Assembly (NCBI GenBank): GCA_035635475.1
Contig: DASQAZ010000033.1
Location: forward strand, 1-64,000
Length of the DNA stretch: 64,000 nucleotides
Direction: 5' to 3'
From: VBOC01 sp035635475
GTDB lineage: Bacteria > Bacteroidota > Ignavibacteria > UBA10030 > SZUA-254
The translations under genes and the position numbers were made by a program. How positions within the stretch are numbered: the stretch's first letter is position 1; the number at the start of each line of letters is the position of its first letter. The notes beneath the pieces were generated by a model. That model saw only the letters and a program-made list of their open reading frames with translations, was not told where the DNA came from and made no database searches. Shown piece by piece: positions 17,889-27,167 of the stretch.

Positions 17889-20800
17889 TTGCTTAACGTG
17901 GTGGTTTCTTCCCCCCATTCAAGACGAGTTGCGCCCCTCCTGATCTCGCTCCTGATTCTTTGGGCGCCATCCCGGTCTCAATCTCAACGTTTGCGTTTTG
18001 CGCATCTCGGTATAGAGGAGGGATTATCCAACGAGATCATTACCACAATCGTCCAGGATGCTGATGGATTTCTCTGGTTCGGCACAGAGGATGGGCTTAA
18101 TAAGTACGACGGTTACACTTTTACGGTATTTAAACATAATCCCGATGATTCCTTGTCGATCTCGGGCAACATGATCAGCGCTCTTTGCCTCGATCCGTCG
18201 GGAAACCTCTGGATCGGCACCGATGCAGGGCTCGATCGTTTTGACCGGGAGAGGGGAGATATTCTTCATGTAAGCAAAAAGATCGGCGGGCTTTCCAGTC
18301 TCAATTCCCATCTTACCACCGACTTGAAGTTCGACCGGAGCGGCCTATTATGGATCGCATCCGCAGGAAGGGGTGTATACTCGTTCGACCCTGTCTCCGG
18401 AATGGTAATTCATGTCACAACGATGCTCGCTCGACCGGAAGAACCGGGTGATGAATTCGTCAGCAAGCTCCTTATCGACCATTCAAACAGAGTGTGGTTG
18501 GGTTGGACTGCGGGTGTTGGCCGGATTTCTTCAGACCGAAAAGGCCTTGCTCGATTCAACCGCGCACAAGGAGACGCTTCGCCGCTGTCAACTGTCCGTG
18601 TCACATCGATGGCGGAGGATGTTCATGAACAGATTTGGATAGGAACGTTAGACGGGGGGCTGTTTACGTTCGATGAACATGTGCAACAACTTGCGCGAGT
18701 TCATATTTTCGATAAGGAACCCCCGGAGCGAGTGATGGCCCTTCTTCCGGATGAAAAAGGGATGTTGTGGATCGGCACATTCGAGAGAGGATTAGTCATT
18801 TATGATCCTATCGGTCATTCAGTTGTCAGGTATGAGAATAATCCAAATGACCCGAAATCGATAGCCAGCGATAGAATCTATCGCATCCTGCAGGATCGAT
18901 CGGGTTCCATCTGGGTCGGAACGTGGAAAGGAGGTGTCAGCGCCTATCATCCCTTTACGACAAAATTTGAGCATCTGGCGCACGCCTGGTACGATTCAAC
19001 CACGCTGAGTGACAATACGGTCTGGTCGATTTGTGAAGACCGGAACCGCACGTTGTGGGTCGGCACTGATAAAGGCGGGCTCGACCGCTACGACAAACAA
19101 GAACAACGTTTTCACCACTACAGGCACAACGAGGCGGATCCCCGCAGCATCAGCACCAACACCGTTAGGGCAATTTGTGAAGGTGCTTCGGGTGAACTCT
19201 GGATCGCTACCGAGTACGATGGATTGGACAGGTATGACAGCGCACAAAAGCGCTTCGTACACTTTCGCCATGATCCTGCCGACAGCTTTAGCCTTTCACA
19301 GAACAGAATCAACGCACTTTGTCTCGATCGGGACGGAGATCTGTGGGTTGGAGGAAACTCGCTCGACAGATACGATCATCACACCGCCCGATTCGTTCAT
19401 TACGATCCGATACTGTTCGGGACCGACCTCTTCAAATCTATCCCAAGAACGGCGACCGCGATTCAATCGATGGCAGAAGATCATTCCGGTAAACTTTGGA
19501 TCGCAATGTTCCCCCTGGGTTTGTTCCGGCTCGACAAGAGAACAAATACCATCGCAAGTTATTCGCAACCTTCAGCTTCGTACCATGTGTATGTGGACCA
19601 GAGCGGTACGGTGTGGGTGGGTTCGTTCGGCCACGGGTTGTGCCGTTACAACGCATCCGCGGACAGCTTTGATAATTTTACCGAGCTCGACGGGTTGCCT
19701 AGTAATTTTGTGAAGGGAATATTATCTGATGACCGCGGTAATCTCTGGCTTAGCACGTCCAAGGGTCTCTCGCGGTTTGACCCCGGACAGCGTACCGCCC
19801 GCAATTATGATCCGGGCGACGGTGTGCAGGCCTATGAGTTTAGATCGGCGTCATGCTTCAAAGGGCATGATGGTAAATTATACTTTGGCGGCGTGAATGG
19901 TTTGAATGCATTCCATCCCGACAGCGTACGCGACAACCCCTTTGTGCCGCCGGTCGTGATTACCCGCTTTCGCATTTCCGGAAAACCGTTTGTTCCAGCC
20001 GGCAGGCGTTTGTTACAGACAGAAATTGAGCTCTCGCACGAACAGAATACATTGGAATTCGAGTTTGTCGGTCTTAACTTTAGTGCGCCTCAGAAAAACA
20101 GGTATTCGTACATGTTGGAGGGGCTCGACAAGGAATGGGTTTCCAGCGACACCCGTCGATATGTCAACTATACGCAGCTTGACGCCGGGGCATACGTCTT
20201 TCGCGTACGGGCAAGCAATAATGACGGTGTGTGGAACGAGTCGGGAGCCTCGATTCATTTTGTCATCCATCCGCCATTTTGGAAGACCTGGTGGTTTATC
20301 GGTTTCGTCCTTGTTGCCGCAAGCCTCTTGATCTACGGCGTCCACCGGTACAGAATCACACAGTTGCTGGAAATCGAACGCACAAGGTCGGCCATCGCAA
20401 CCGATCTCCACGACGACATCGGAACAAGTCTTACCAATATTGCCTTGTTCAGCGACCTTGCCCAGAGGGACATTGGTAGCGGTTCGATCGAGGCATCACA
20501 ACGCCTCCAAAAAATCGCAATGACATCCCGTTCGCTTCTCGATTCCATGAACGACATCGTCTGGTCGATCAAACCGGCGAATGATGCTCTGGAGCAGACC
20601 ATATTACGCATGGAAGATTATGCCGTTGAAATGCTGGAAGAAAACGGCATCGATCTTCATGTGAAGATCCCGAATCATCTGAAGACGCTGAAACTTCCGA
20701 TGACCGTGCGAAAAAATCTGTTTTTGATTTTCAAAGAAGCAATAGGCAACGTCTTAAAGCATTCCGGGGCAACGCATGTCGATGTCGTCATCGCGTCTAA

Positions 20801-21005
20801 CGAATCGGGCAAACGGTTGCGCGACCTGCAGGTTTCGATTATCGATAACGGAAAGGGATTTGATCCTTCTGCCCACAAAAGCGGAAATGGGTTAAGCAAT
20901 ATGAGATTGCGGGCTCTCGATCTGAACGGCACTGTTACCGTGGTCTCCGATGCCAAACAGGGTACAAGCGTTGCTCTTCTTTTCCCCCTAAAATCACATA
21001 AATAA
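17889..21005 (+). CDS. Two-component sensor histidine kinase with Reg_prop propeller and Y_Y_Y domains
   Basis: The protein has 1,038 residues. The start is uncertain: TTG at 17889 or the GTGs at 17898/17901 all give a short hydrophobic signal-like segment (VAPLLISLLILWAP). About 30-670 is a series of beta-propeller repeats of the Reg_prop type (DxxGxLWxGT...GLxRYD). About 690-780 is a Y_Y_Y domain and about 798-820 one transmembrane helix (WWFIGFVLVAASLLIYGV). The cytoplasmic part is a HisKA_3 dimerisation domain with phospho-acceptor H841 (DLHDDIG) and a HATPase domain with the G1 box DNGKGF. It should sense a periplasmic signal and phosphorylate the NarL-type regulator encoded 17 bases downstream. 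Confidence 0.92.
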   Translation: MLNVVVSSPHSRRVAPLLISLLILWAPSRSQSQRLRFAHLGIEEGLSNEIITTIVQDADGFLWFGTEDGLNKYDGYTFTVFKHNPDDSLSISGNMISALCLDPSGNLWIGTDAGLDRFDRERGDILHVSKKIGGLSSLNSHLTTDLKFDRSGLLWIASAGRGVYSFDPVSGMVIHVTTMLARPEEPGDEFVSKLLIDHSNRVWLGWTAGVGRISSDRKGLARFNRAQGDASPLSTVRVTSMAEDVHEQIWIGTLDGGLFTFDEHVQQLARVHIFDKEPPERVMALLPDEKGMLWIGTFERGLVIYDPIGHSVVRYENNPNDPKSIASDRIYRILQDRSGSIWVGTWKGGVSAYHPFTTKFEHLAHAWYDSTTLSDNTVWSICEDRNRTLWVGTDKGGLDRYDKQEQRFHHYRHNEADPRSISTNTVRAICEGASGELWIATEYDGLDRYDSAQKRFVHFRHDPADSFSLSQNRINALCLDRDGDLWVGGNSLDRYDHHTARFVHYDPILFGTDLFKSIPRTATAIQSMAEDHSGKLWIAMFPLGLFRLDKRTNTIASYSQPSASYHVYVDQSGTVWVGSFGHGLCRYNASADSFDNFTELDGLPSNFVKGILSDDRGNLWLSTSKGLSRFDPGQRTARNYDPGDGVQAYEFRSASCFKGHDGKLYFGGVNGLNAFHPDSVRDNPFVPPVVITRFRISGKPFVPAGRRLLQTEIELSHEQNTLEFEFVGLNFSAPQKNRYSYMLEGLDKEWVSSDTRRYVNYTQLDAGAYVFRVRASNNDGVWNESGASIHFVIHPPFWKTWWFIGFVLVAASLLIYGVHRYRITQLLEIERTRSAIATDLHDDIGTSLTNIALFSDLAQRDIGSGSIEASQRLQKIAMTSRSLLDSMNDIVWSIKPANDALEQTILRMEDYAVEMLEENGIDLHVKIPNHLKTLKLPMTVRKNLFLIFKEAIGNVLKHSGATHVDVVIASNESGKRLRDLQVSIIDNGKGFDPSAHKSGNGLSNMRLRALDLNGTVTVVSDAKQGTSVALLFPLKSHK

Positions 21006-21022
21006 GTGATGGATTTTCTCGG

Positions 21023-21679
21023 ATGGATGATGTATCTACTAACATGACGGTCAATGTTGGAATAATCGAGGACGATCCCTCCATCCGGGAGAGTGTTGCT
21101 TCGCTGATCAACAGCGCTGCCGGATTTTCGTGTGGCGAAATATTTGAGTCTGTCGAATCTGCCATTGAAAATATCTCACGCCCTCCTCCAGACGTGCTCT
21201 TGATGGATATCAATCTCGGCGGGATGTCCGGCATCGAAGGTGTCCGGCGGTTGAAGGGCATCTTTCCGAAAATGAATATCCTCATGTTGACTGTATTTGA
21301 GGAAAACGACAAGATTTTCCAGTCTTTATGTGCAGGAGCTTCCGGTTATCTGCTCAAAAGAACCCCCCCCGCTAAGATCCTCGACGCGATCTCGGAGGTT
21401 CATCAAGGAGGCGCTCCGATGACGGCAAGCGTCGCCCGGAAAGTGCTGAGCCTCTTTACCAGCATCGCTCCGCCAACCCTGCCGGATCTTCATCTCACCG
21501 CGCGGGAATTAGAAATCCTTCAACACCTTGTGTCGGGATCGAGCTATAAGAAAATCTCCAGGGATCTCTTCATCAGCTTCGACACCGTCAACAGCCACAT
21601 CAAGAACATCTACGAAAAACTTCAGGTTCATTCCAAAACCGAGGCTGTCGCCAAGGCGCTAAAACACAGATTAGTCTAA
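21023..21679 (+). CDS. NarL/LuxR-type response regulator
   Basis: The protein has 218 residues. The N-terminal receiver domain has the acidic pair near E16/D17, phospho-acceptor D62 (LLMDINLGG), conserved T (LTVFEE) and K (LLKRTPP). The C-terminal LuxR-type helix-turn-helix (about 150-215) reads LTARELEILQHLVSGSSYKKIS...NSHIKNIYEKLQVHSK, in which the second part is the recognition region. It directly follows its cognate HisKA_3 kinase and is most likely phosphorylated by it. Likely targets include the secreted-protein genes that follow, which is inference. Confidence 0.93.
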   Translation: MDDVSTNMTVNVGIIEDDPSIRESVASLINSAAGFSCGEIFESVESAIENISRPPPDVLLMDINLGGMSGIEGVRRLKGIFPKMNILMLTVFEENDKIFQSLCAGASGYLLKRTPPAKILDAISEVHQGGAPMTASVARKVLSLFTSIAPPTLPDLHLTARELEILQHLVSGSSYKKISRDLFISFDTVNSHIKNIYEKLQVHSKTEAVAKALKHRLV

Positions 21680-21712
21680 TCCTTCCTCGTTTTTCCCGCT
21701 CTTCGCACGAAA

Positions 21713-21732
21713 AATCCCTAATCTAAGGGATT
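21713..21732 (+). terminator. Small inverted repeat after the response regulator
   Basis: AATCCCT at 21713-21719 pairs with AGGGATT at 21726-21732 around a six-base loop, in the gap between the response regulator and the next gene. It could terminate the two-component operon or be an operator for the downstream secreted protein. No long U-run follows. Confidence 0.3.
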
Positions 21733-21794
21733 GATTCTCGACTTGCCGTGTCCGTAATTATCAATCAATACGGTGAATTATTAAAGGAGTCATC

Positions 21795-22643
21795 ATGCGT
21801 TCATATCGTTTTCTCCCGATCTTTGCTCTCGCTCTACCATTCACCGTTTGCCACCCACAGGGAAAGGAAAGTGCGTTGGTGGCCGCGCCGTATCCCGGTT
21901 CAATAACCGAACCTCCAGCAGATGCATCGTCTGAACCGAACTCGCAAACATTTTACACAAAAGACTCCATCGAGAAGGTCAAGGCACACTACACGAAAAG
22001 CCTCGGTGAATTCGAGAAAACATCGACGGATAATAGCAATACAGTGTACTTCCGGGAGGCGATTCCGTCGAATACGGTCATGGACATCCTTGTCAAGCGG
22101 GGGGTCGAGTTGGGGGAATCGAGACAGTTTGCAGGTATCACGCTCTCCGCCTGGGGGATCAACCCGAATGTTACGGTGGTAAACGTGCTGGACAGGCTCA
22201 AGAGTGCATACCTAATGCGATTTAACACCCCCGATGTGGAAGATTACTCAACTGTTTCCAAACATCTCGATGACGCGGAGCTGAAGCAAACGATTGCCCG
22301 CTACGAGCATGCCGAATTTGAATACTTTCCGCTGGCAAAAGAGAAGCATATGGATGAGATAATTTATGAGAAGTACTATGTGGCTCCGGAAGAAGCAGTA
22401 GCAAAAGAGCAACAAGAATTGGTAAAAAAGATGACGGTGTTGACGACACAGGGGAAATACGACGAAGCCACGAAGGTCGGGGACCGCATGACGCAATTAT
22501 CCGGGCGCCATTCGGACGCCCGGATGAATTGGGATACTGCCGTCAAGTGCCTGCAGGAGCTGGAAAAAAATGCTTACCCCACGAAGATCGTGATAGACAA
22601 GCATCCTTCGAAATGGGATCTCTCTTCCTTTACCAGGAAATGA
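21795..22643 (+). CDS. Secreted protein of unknown function, 282 aa
   Basis: The ATG at 21795 follows a good AAAGGAG site. Residues 1-18 form a signal peptide (RSYRFLPIFALALPF) with a cysteine at 19 that does not fit a standard lipobox well. The mature protein is charged and mostly helical. A central region around 150-220 is rich in Glu, Lys and Tyr (EEAVAKEQQELVKKM) and could form a coiled coil. It is not recognised as any named family. It lies between a two-component system and a T9SS cargo gene and may be controlled by the regulator upstream. Confidence 0.7.
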   Translation: MRSYRFLPIFALALPFTVCHPQGKESALVAAPYPGSITEPPADASSEPNSQTFYTKDSIEKVKAHYTKSLGEFEKTSTDNSNTVYFREAIPSNTVMDILVKRGVELGESRQFAGITLSAWGINPNVTVVNVLDRLKSAYLMRFNTPDVEDYSTVSKHLDDAELKQTIARYEHAEFEYFPLAKEKHMDEIIYEKYYVAPEEAVAKEQQELVKKMTVLTTQGKYDEATKVGDRMTQLSGRHSDARMNWDTAVKCLQELEKNAYPTKIVIDKHPSKWDLSSFTRK

Positions 22644-22721
22644 GTCTCGATTGCTCTACGGCAGGTTCGTTCAAAAGCGTCATGAAAATGTTGTTATTGA
22701 AAGAGTATGGAGGGAGTAATG

Positions 22722-24674
22722 ATGCGTTCACAGTGTGATCGTTTGGGCAGGTTTATGCTTGCTGTTATCTGCTGCTGGTTGGCGGCGGGTACATCATCCG
22801 ATCTTCGCGCGCAGATGGCGTCGATCGTCAACTCGACCGCGGATGATACTCTCGCCCATCCATGGGATGATCCGAATACGCCGAACGTTGACGAATCGAT
22901 TGACGGAATATGTGAGGACGCTGGGCACAGATGCACATTGCGCGCAGCGCTCGAGGAAGCTGCAATTATCGGCATACCGGCGAGTGTCACGTTTAGCATC
23001 GATGGGACTATCACTCTCATGCCGCTCAGCCAGCTAACGCCACCCAGTTTCTCCGTGATTAATGCGACTACCCACAACATTATCATTCAGGGCCCGGATA
23101 ACAACGCATTCCTCGTGCAGTTGCAAGACAATACGACGGTTCGGGGATTGGTGTTTACGCGGGCAGCAGATGCGATTGACGTTATTGGAAGCGGAAACAT
23201 TATCGGCGGCGAAACGGGTCAGGAGGCGAACTTCTTCCTAGGAATGAGCCAAAACGGGATTGCACTTATTGGTGATAACAATCTCGTGATAGGGAATTAT
23301 ATCGGTTACTCTCCTGCTAACGGCGCGACGTTCAGTAACAGGTTCGGCGTTTTTGTAGTTGGTTCCAACAATACTATCGGCGGCACTCTTCCCGGACAGC
23401 GTAATGTTATCTCCGGCAATACAGTTGCCGGAATCGCAATCGCGGTTGACACCAGCAATGGAGCAGGTGGTGGAAACCGTGTAAGAGGCAATTACATTGG
23501 GACCGACTCGTCAGGGACCCAGGGAAAGCCGAACCAGAACGGAATCGAAGTCTTGGTCGGACATGATATTACGATCGGTGGCTCAACCCCGGCAGAACGA
23601 AACTTGATTTCTGGCAATACCGATTCCGGGATCCTCACCGGCATTTATGCGCGCGACGTCACGATTCAAGGAAACTACATTGGAACAGACGTCTCCGGGT
23701 CGGCGGCTTTGGGGAACCGGGATGGTGTTACCCTCGGGCCCGGATCCAAGAGATGTCTGGTACAAGACAATCGCATCTCTTCCAATACGGGCAGTGGGGT
23801 CGTGATCACCGGCTTCATTGGCGATTCGACGATTTCAACGGCTCACCTGATCAGCGGAAATGAAATAACGCTCAACGGCAGGGCGGGCGTCGAACTATAC
23901 GGCGAGTCCATAAACAATGTGATCGGATCATCTCTCACCACTGATTTTCGACCAAATCAAATTCAACGCAATGGACAGTTCGGAGTCTCCGTGCTTGGGT
24001 CCGGTCCGGGCAAGCCCACCCGGAACACTTTTAGAAAAAATGAATGGCTGGACAACGGCACAAACGGTATCCAGATTGTTTCGGCCCAGGATACGATCAA
24101 GGCTCCTGTCATTCTCAGTTATTACGAAATAATCGATACCACAGAGGCCATAGTGACAGGGACACACCAGCGTGCCGGAGCTCTCATCGACCTTTACACG
24201 GGGGAGAAACAGACAACCTCCCATTACGAAGGCCGGCGATGGCTCGGCGCGGGATATGTTCAAAGCAATCACACTTTTTCAATCACAATCGCCCGGTGTG
24301 GCTGTCACCATCTGGTCGCGACAGCAACCGATGCGGCGGGGAATACATCGGAGTTTCAATCTCAAGAATTTCCAGTTACCGATGTCCGGGAGGAGCATGG
24401 AAGGCAACCGGCAAAGTTCTTCTTGGGCGATGCATATCCAAACCCGTTCAATCCGAGCACGACGATCCGATATGATCTTCCAGGAACATTCCGGGCGACA
24501 TTAAAAGTTTACAACTTGCTCGGCCAGGAAGTGGCGACGCTGGTAAGCGAAGAAAAGTCTATGGGTTCATATGAGGTACAATGGGATGCGAGCAAGCATT
24601 CCAGCGGGATGTATTTCTACCGGCTCCAGGCCGGCAAGTTTCTCGACGTGAAGAAGGTGCTCCTCATGCGGTGA
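22722..24674 (+). CDS. Secreted right-handed beta-helix protein with CSLREA-like start and T9SS sorting domain
   Basis: The start is placed at the ATG at 22722 because GGAGGG lies eight bases upstream; the ATGs at 22707 and 22719 are in frame but positioned within or too close to that site. A signal peptide is followed by a CSLREA-like motif (CTLRAALEEA). A long parallel beta-helix region (about 100-480) follows, with repeated NxI.GN.IG and NGIxL.xG..N turns. The C-terminus (about 575-651) is a T9SS type A sorting domain (AYPNPFNPSTTIRYDLP, then LGQEVATLV and SGMYFYRLQA). The protein should be exported by the type IX system. The beta-helix suggests polysaccharide binding or lyase-like or adhesive function, but no catalytic residues can be assigned. 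Confidence 0.88.
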   Translation: MRSQCDRLGRFMLAVICCWLAAGTSSDLRAQMASIVNSTADDTLAHPWDDPNTPNVDESIDGICEDAGHRCTLRAALEEAAIIGIPASVTFSIDGTITLMPLSQLTPPSFSVINATTHNIIIQGPDNNAFLVQLQDNTTVRGLVFTRAADAIDVIGSGNIIGGETGQEANFFLGMSQNGIALIGDNNLVIGNYIGYSPANGATFSNRFGVFVVGSNNTIGGTLPGQRNVISGNTVAGIAIAVDTSNGAGGGNRVRGNYIGTDSSGTQGKPNQNGIEVLVGHDITIGGSTPAERNLISGNTDSGILTGIYARDVTIQGNYIGTDVSGSAALGNRDGVTLGPGSKRCLVQDNRISSNTGSGVVITGFIGDSTISTAHLISGNEITLNGRAGVELYGESINNVIGSSLTTDFRPNQIQRNGQFGVSVLGSGPGKPTRNTFRKNEWLDNGTNGIQIVSAQDTIKAPVILSYYEIIDTTEAIVTGTHQRAGALIDLYTGEKQTTSHYEGRRWLGAGYVQSNHTFSITIARCGCHHLVATATDAAGNTSEFQSQEFPVTDVREEHGRQPAKFFLGDAYPNPFNPSTTIRYDLPGTFRATLKVYNLLGQEVATLVSEEKSMGSYEVQWDASKHSSGMYFYRLQAGKFLDVKKVLLMR

Positions 24675-24734
24675 GCCCGCTTCATCCCGTCCGGGTGGGT
24701 ATGGGAGGTACAACGTGATTTCGGCCCTCCCCGC

Positions 24735-26804
24735 TCACCAGCTTTCCCCGATGTTTCGAAGAAACTCCTTGGCATCCGGATCTCCCAGTCGGGCGGCCCG
24801 TTTCATCGCTTCGATTCCGTTCTGAATCTCTCCCTTCCGGTAGTACGTTGCTCCCAGGTTTTCGAAGGCGAGAGCATTGCCGGGCTCAATCGAGATGGCC
24901 TTCTTATACCATGCAATGGCACTGTCCGGTTCAGCCTTTTCATCGTAGGCGTTTCCCATATTCACATACGCAAGAGCGTAGGTCGAATCCAGCTCGATTG
25001 TTTTCTGATAGCATCTGATGGCTTTGTCGTTATCGTGCATTGAGTAATAGGTCACTCCGAGATTATTGTATGCGATCGGGAGCTTCGGGTTAAGCCCGAT
25101 CGCCCTTTCATTTCGCTCCAGGGCCTGCTCCAACTTTCCCTCGTGAACGAGCAACTTGCCGAGTGTCAGACAAAAACTGGCATATTCGTTTTTTCCCCTG
25201 CTGCTATCGGGCTCCAACGCGATCCATCGTTCGAACAAACTATCGATCATTTTATCTTTCAGGTCCCCGAACTGGACGAGAGACTTGACGAGCGTAGAAT
25301 AACCCCTCCAATCGCGGGGATTCTGGACGATATAATTTCGCCACAACGGGTTCAGTCCGGCCGTATCCCTCGAATAATAGTAATACCAGGAGAGATGATT
25401 GAGTGCAAGCCAGCGTGAGTCATACGGGGTGATCCGATTGTCCAGAAGTGTTTTGTATCTCCGAATGCTGGATTCAGTTCTGGCGTTGAGGTGAAAGTAG
25501 GGGAGTGTGGTGAGAAATGCCGTCGCGATGATCAGACCCATGATTTTGACCGCGCCGATTCCCCGCACTTGCAAAAAGGCATAACAGGCGAAGAGGGATG
25601 GAACGAACACAAACGTAGCCCCTATGTCCCAGTCCTTTGCCGTACCGAGATCAAACTTAAGAACAAGCAGAGACAACAGTACCGGAACCGCAAGCAGAGC
25701 GAAGGCCCGGATCTCGGTCGATTTGAGGAGACTCATCCTGTCCTCGATGTACACAATCGCGACAAGGAAGATCGTGAAGGGCGCGATTAAGATCAGTAAA
25801 TTCAAGAGATCGATCATGTGATAGGGTGACAGGAGCGTGTAGGCCTGATAACGACTGTCCGTTTGTGCGAATGAAAGATAGTGTGTGTGGGCGGTCTGCG
25901 GAAGATACCTTGCAATTTCTCCGCCCGCTGCAAGGAGGATGATCGCCGCCAGTGCTATCGTTGTACCCATGCCGATCAAGACGTTTTTTGCCCCTCTGTT
26001 TTTCCACTCACGATAGGCCAGGTAGATCAGAGCTGGCATGAAAAGGAAGTTTAGGAAATGCACGATCACCTGCACCAGATAAAGAGGGGGGACGATATAG
26101 AACGGGAGCTTCTGCTTTACGTACAAGACGACGACAAGAAGAAAGGCAGAAAGAGAGAATAAAACTACCGGATAAGACTCGACGTATCCAAGAAACAGCT
26201 GCATCGTCGGGGCGGCAAGTACATAGAAGAACAGCAATGCCTGTGCTTTCGGATCTGTGAGGAGGTTTCTGACTATGACAAAGAGATTGATGATAAAACC
26301 GATTCCCAACAATGCGTCCACGAGTAAGAATCCCCGCATCATCTCAGGATAGCGCACTGTTCCCAACAGCTTCAGAAGCAAATAGAAGACCCCCATTGCC
26401 AGGGGTTCACTGTAGGTGTACAGGAGATGAGCTCCGCGGAATGTGTTCTGAAGGTTGTTGATCACGAAGAAGCTGTCCCCCAGGAGCGGCACGCGGACAT
26501 GAAAAAGGCTGACCCCCCCGATGAAGATGACAATGCAAATGAGAAGGAAGATGACAGGCTTGTTCTCCATGAATTCCGACACAAATGAAAGGGGCCTTTC
26601 CACGTTCCGGATCAGGATGTAGGCAAGGAGCACGACGTATAAAGTCACATACAGAAAAAGGTCGTAGATGGGAAGAAAACCCAGGAAATGAAACCCCCAG
26701 AACAGAGTTTTCGGATAGAAGTAACCAAGGACATGCAGGCCGACAATGAGGGTCGTAAAAGTGATCGTTGCCTTCAGTGTGCGGTTATTCATCGAAGAGA
26801 CCAT
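24735..26804 (-). CDS. Polytopic membrane glycosyltransferase-like protein with C-terminal TPRs
   Basis: The protein has 689 residues. About 12-440 holds roughly eleven to thirteen hydrophobic helices. An early loop with charged residues (LLGDSFFVINNLQNTFRGAHLLYTYSEP) lies where GT-C glycosyltransferases of the mannosyltransferase type carry their catalytic acids. The final about 220 residues contain four tetratricopeptide repeats (AYNNLGVTYYSMHDNDKAIRCY, then ALAYVNMGNAYDEKAEPDSAIAWYKKA). The combination of a GT-C-like membrane domain with TPRs is common in FCB bacteria and suggests protein or lipid glycosylation, which is inference. The gene converges with the beta-helix gene. Confidence 0.7.
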   Translation of the reverse strand: MVSSMNNRTLKATITFTTLIVGLHVLGYFYPKTLFWGFHFLGFLPIYDLFLYVTLYVVLLAYILIRNVERPLSFVSEFMENKPVIFLLICIVIFIGGVSLFHVRVPLLGDSFFVINNLQNTFRGAHLLYTYSEPLAMGVFYLLLKLLGTVRYPEMMRGFLLVDALLGIGFIINLFVIVRNLLTDPKAQALLFFYVLAAPTMQLFLGYVESYPVVLFSLSAFLLVVVLYVKQKLPFYIVPPLYLVQVIVHFLNFLFMPALIYLAYREWKNRGAKNVLIGMGTTIALAAIILLAAGGEIARYLPQTAHTHYLSFAQTDSRYQAYTLLSPYHMIDLLNLLILIAPFTIFLVAIVYIEDRMSLLKSTEIRAFALLAVPVLLSLLVLKFDLGTAKDWDIGATFVFVPSLFACYAFLQVRGIGAVKIMGLIIATAFLTTLPYFHLNARTESSIRRYKTLLDNRITPYDSRWLALNHLSWYYYYSRDTAGLNPLWRNYIVQNPRDWRGYSTLVKSLVQFGDLKDKMIDSLFERWIALEPDSSRGKNEYASFCLTLGKLLVHEGKLEQALERNERAIGLNPKLPIAYNNLGVTYYSMHDNDKAIRCYQKTIELDSTYALAYVNMGNAYDEKAEPDSAIAWYKKAISIEPGNALAFENLGATYYRKGEIQNGIEAMKRAARLGDPDAKEFLRNIGESW

Positions 26805-26987
26805 CCGGGGATCTCAAACTGTTACCTGGAAAGTTCGCTGGGAGAAGCGCTGTGGAAGATGGAGGTTACACAACCAGGCCGATCCACTGGTGGGAGGCCC
26901 GTAAGAAGCGCATCCGCCCCCTGGAATTCAGGATGCGGACTACTGCGAGCACTACTAGAAGGCCGCATGGACGAGAAAATGGTCGAG

Positions 26988-27060
26988 CTGCCCGGCTAGG
27001 ATTCGAACCTAGACTTCCTTGATCCAGAGTCAAGTGTGTTGCCAATTACACCACCGGGCA
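26988..27060 (-). tRNA. tRNA-Gln (anticodon CTG)
   Basis: Read on the minus strand this is a complete 73-base cloverleaf. The acceptor stem is TGCCCGG/CCGGGCA with discriminator G. The anticodon stem is CTTGA/TCAAG around the loop CTCTGGA, which places CTG at 34-36. The T-arm contains GGTTCGAATCC. CCA is not encoded. The gene stands alone between two minus-strand membrane-protein genes. Confidence 0.95.
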
Positions 27061-27167
27061 AGAAAAGCAAATTTCTGGTTACTAACCGCACTCGGGAGGG
27101 GCAGATCAAGTTGCAAATTCTGAACTCATCGCAACCCGTTGTATATGATGATACCAAAAGATTTTGA

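Noticed and set aside
17889..21005. Possible fused response regulator in the sensor kinase (hybrid type)
   Set aside because: The protein ends right after the HATPase domain; the receiver is a separate downstream gene.
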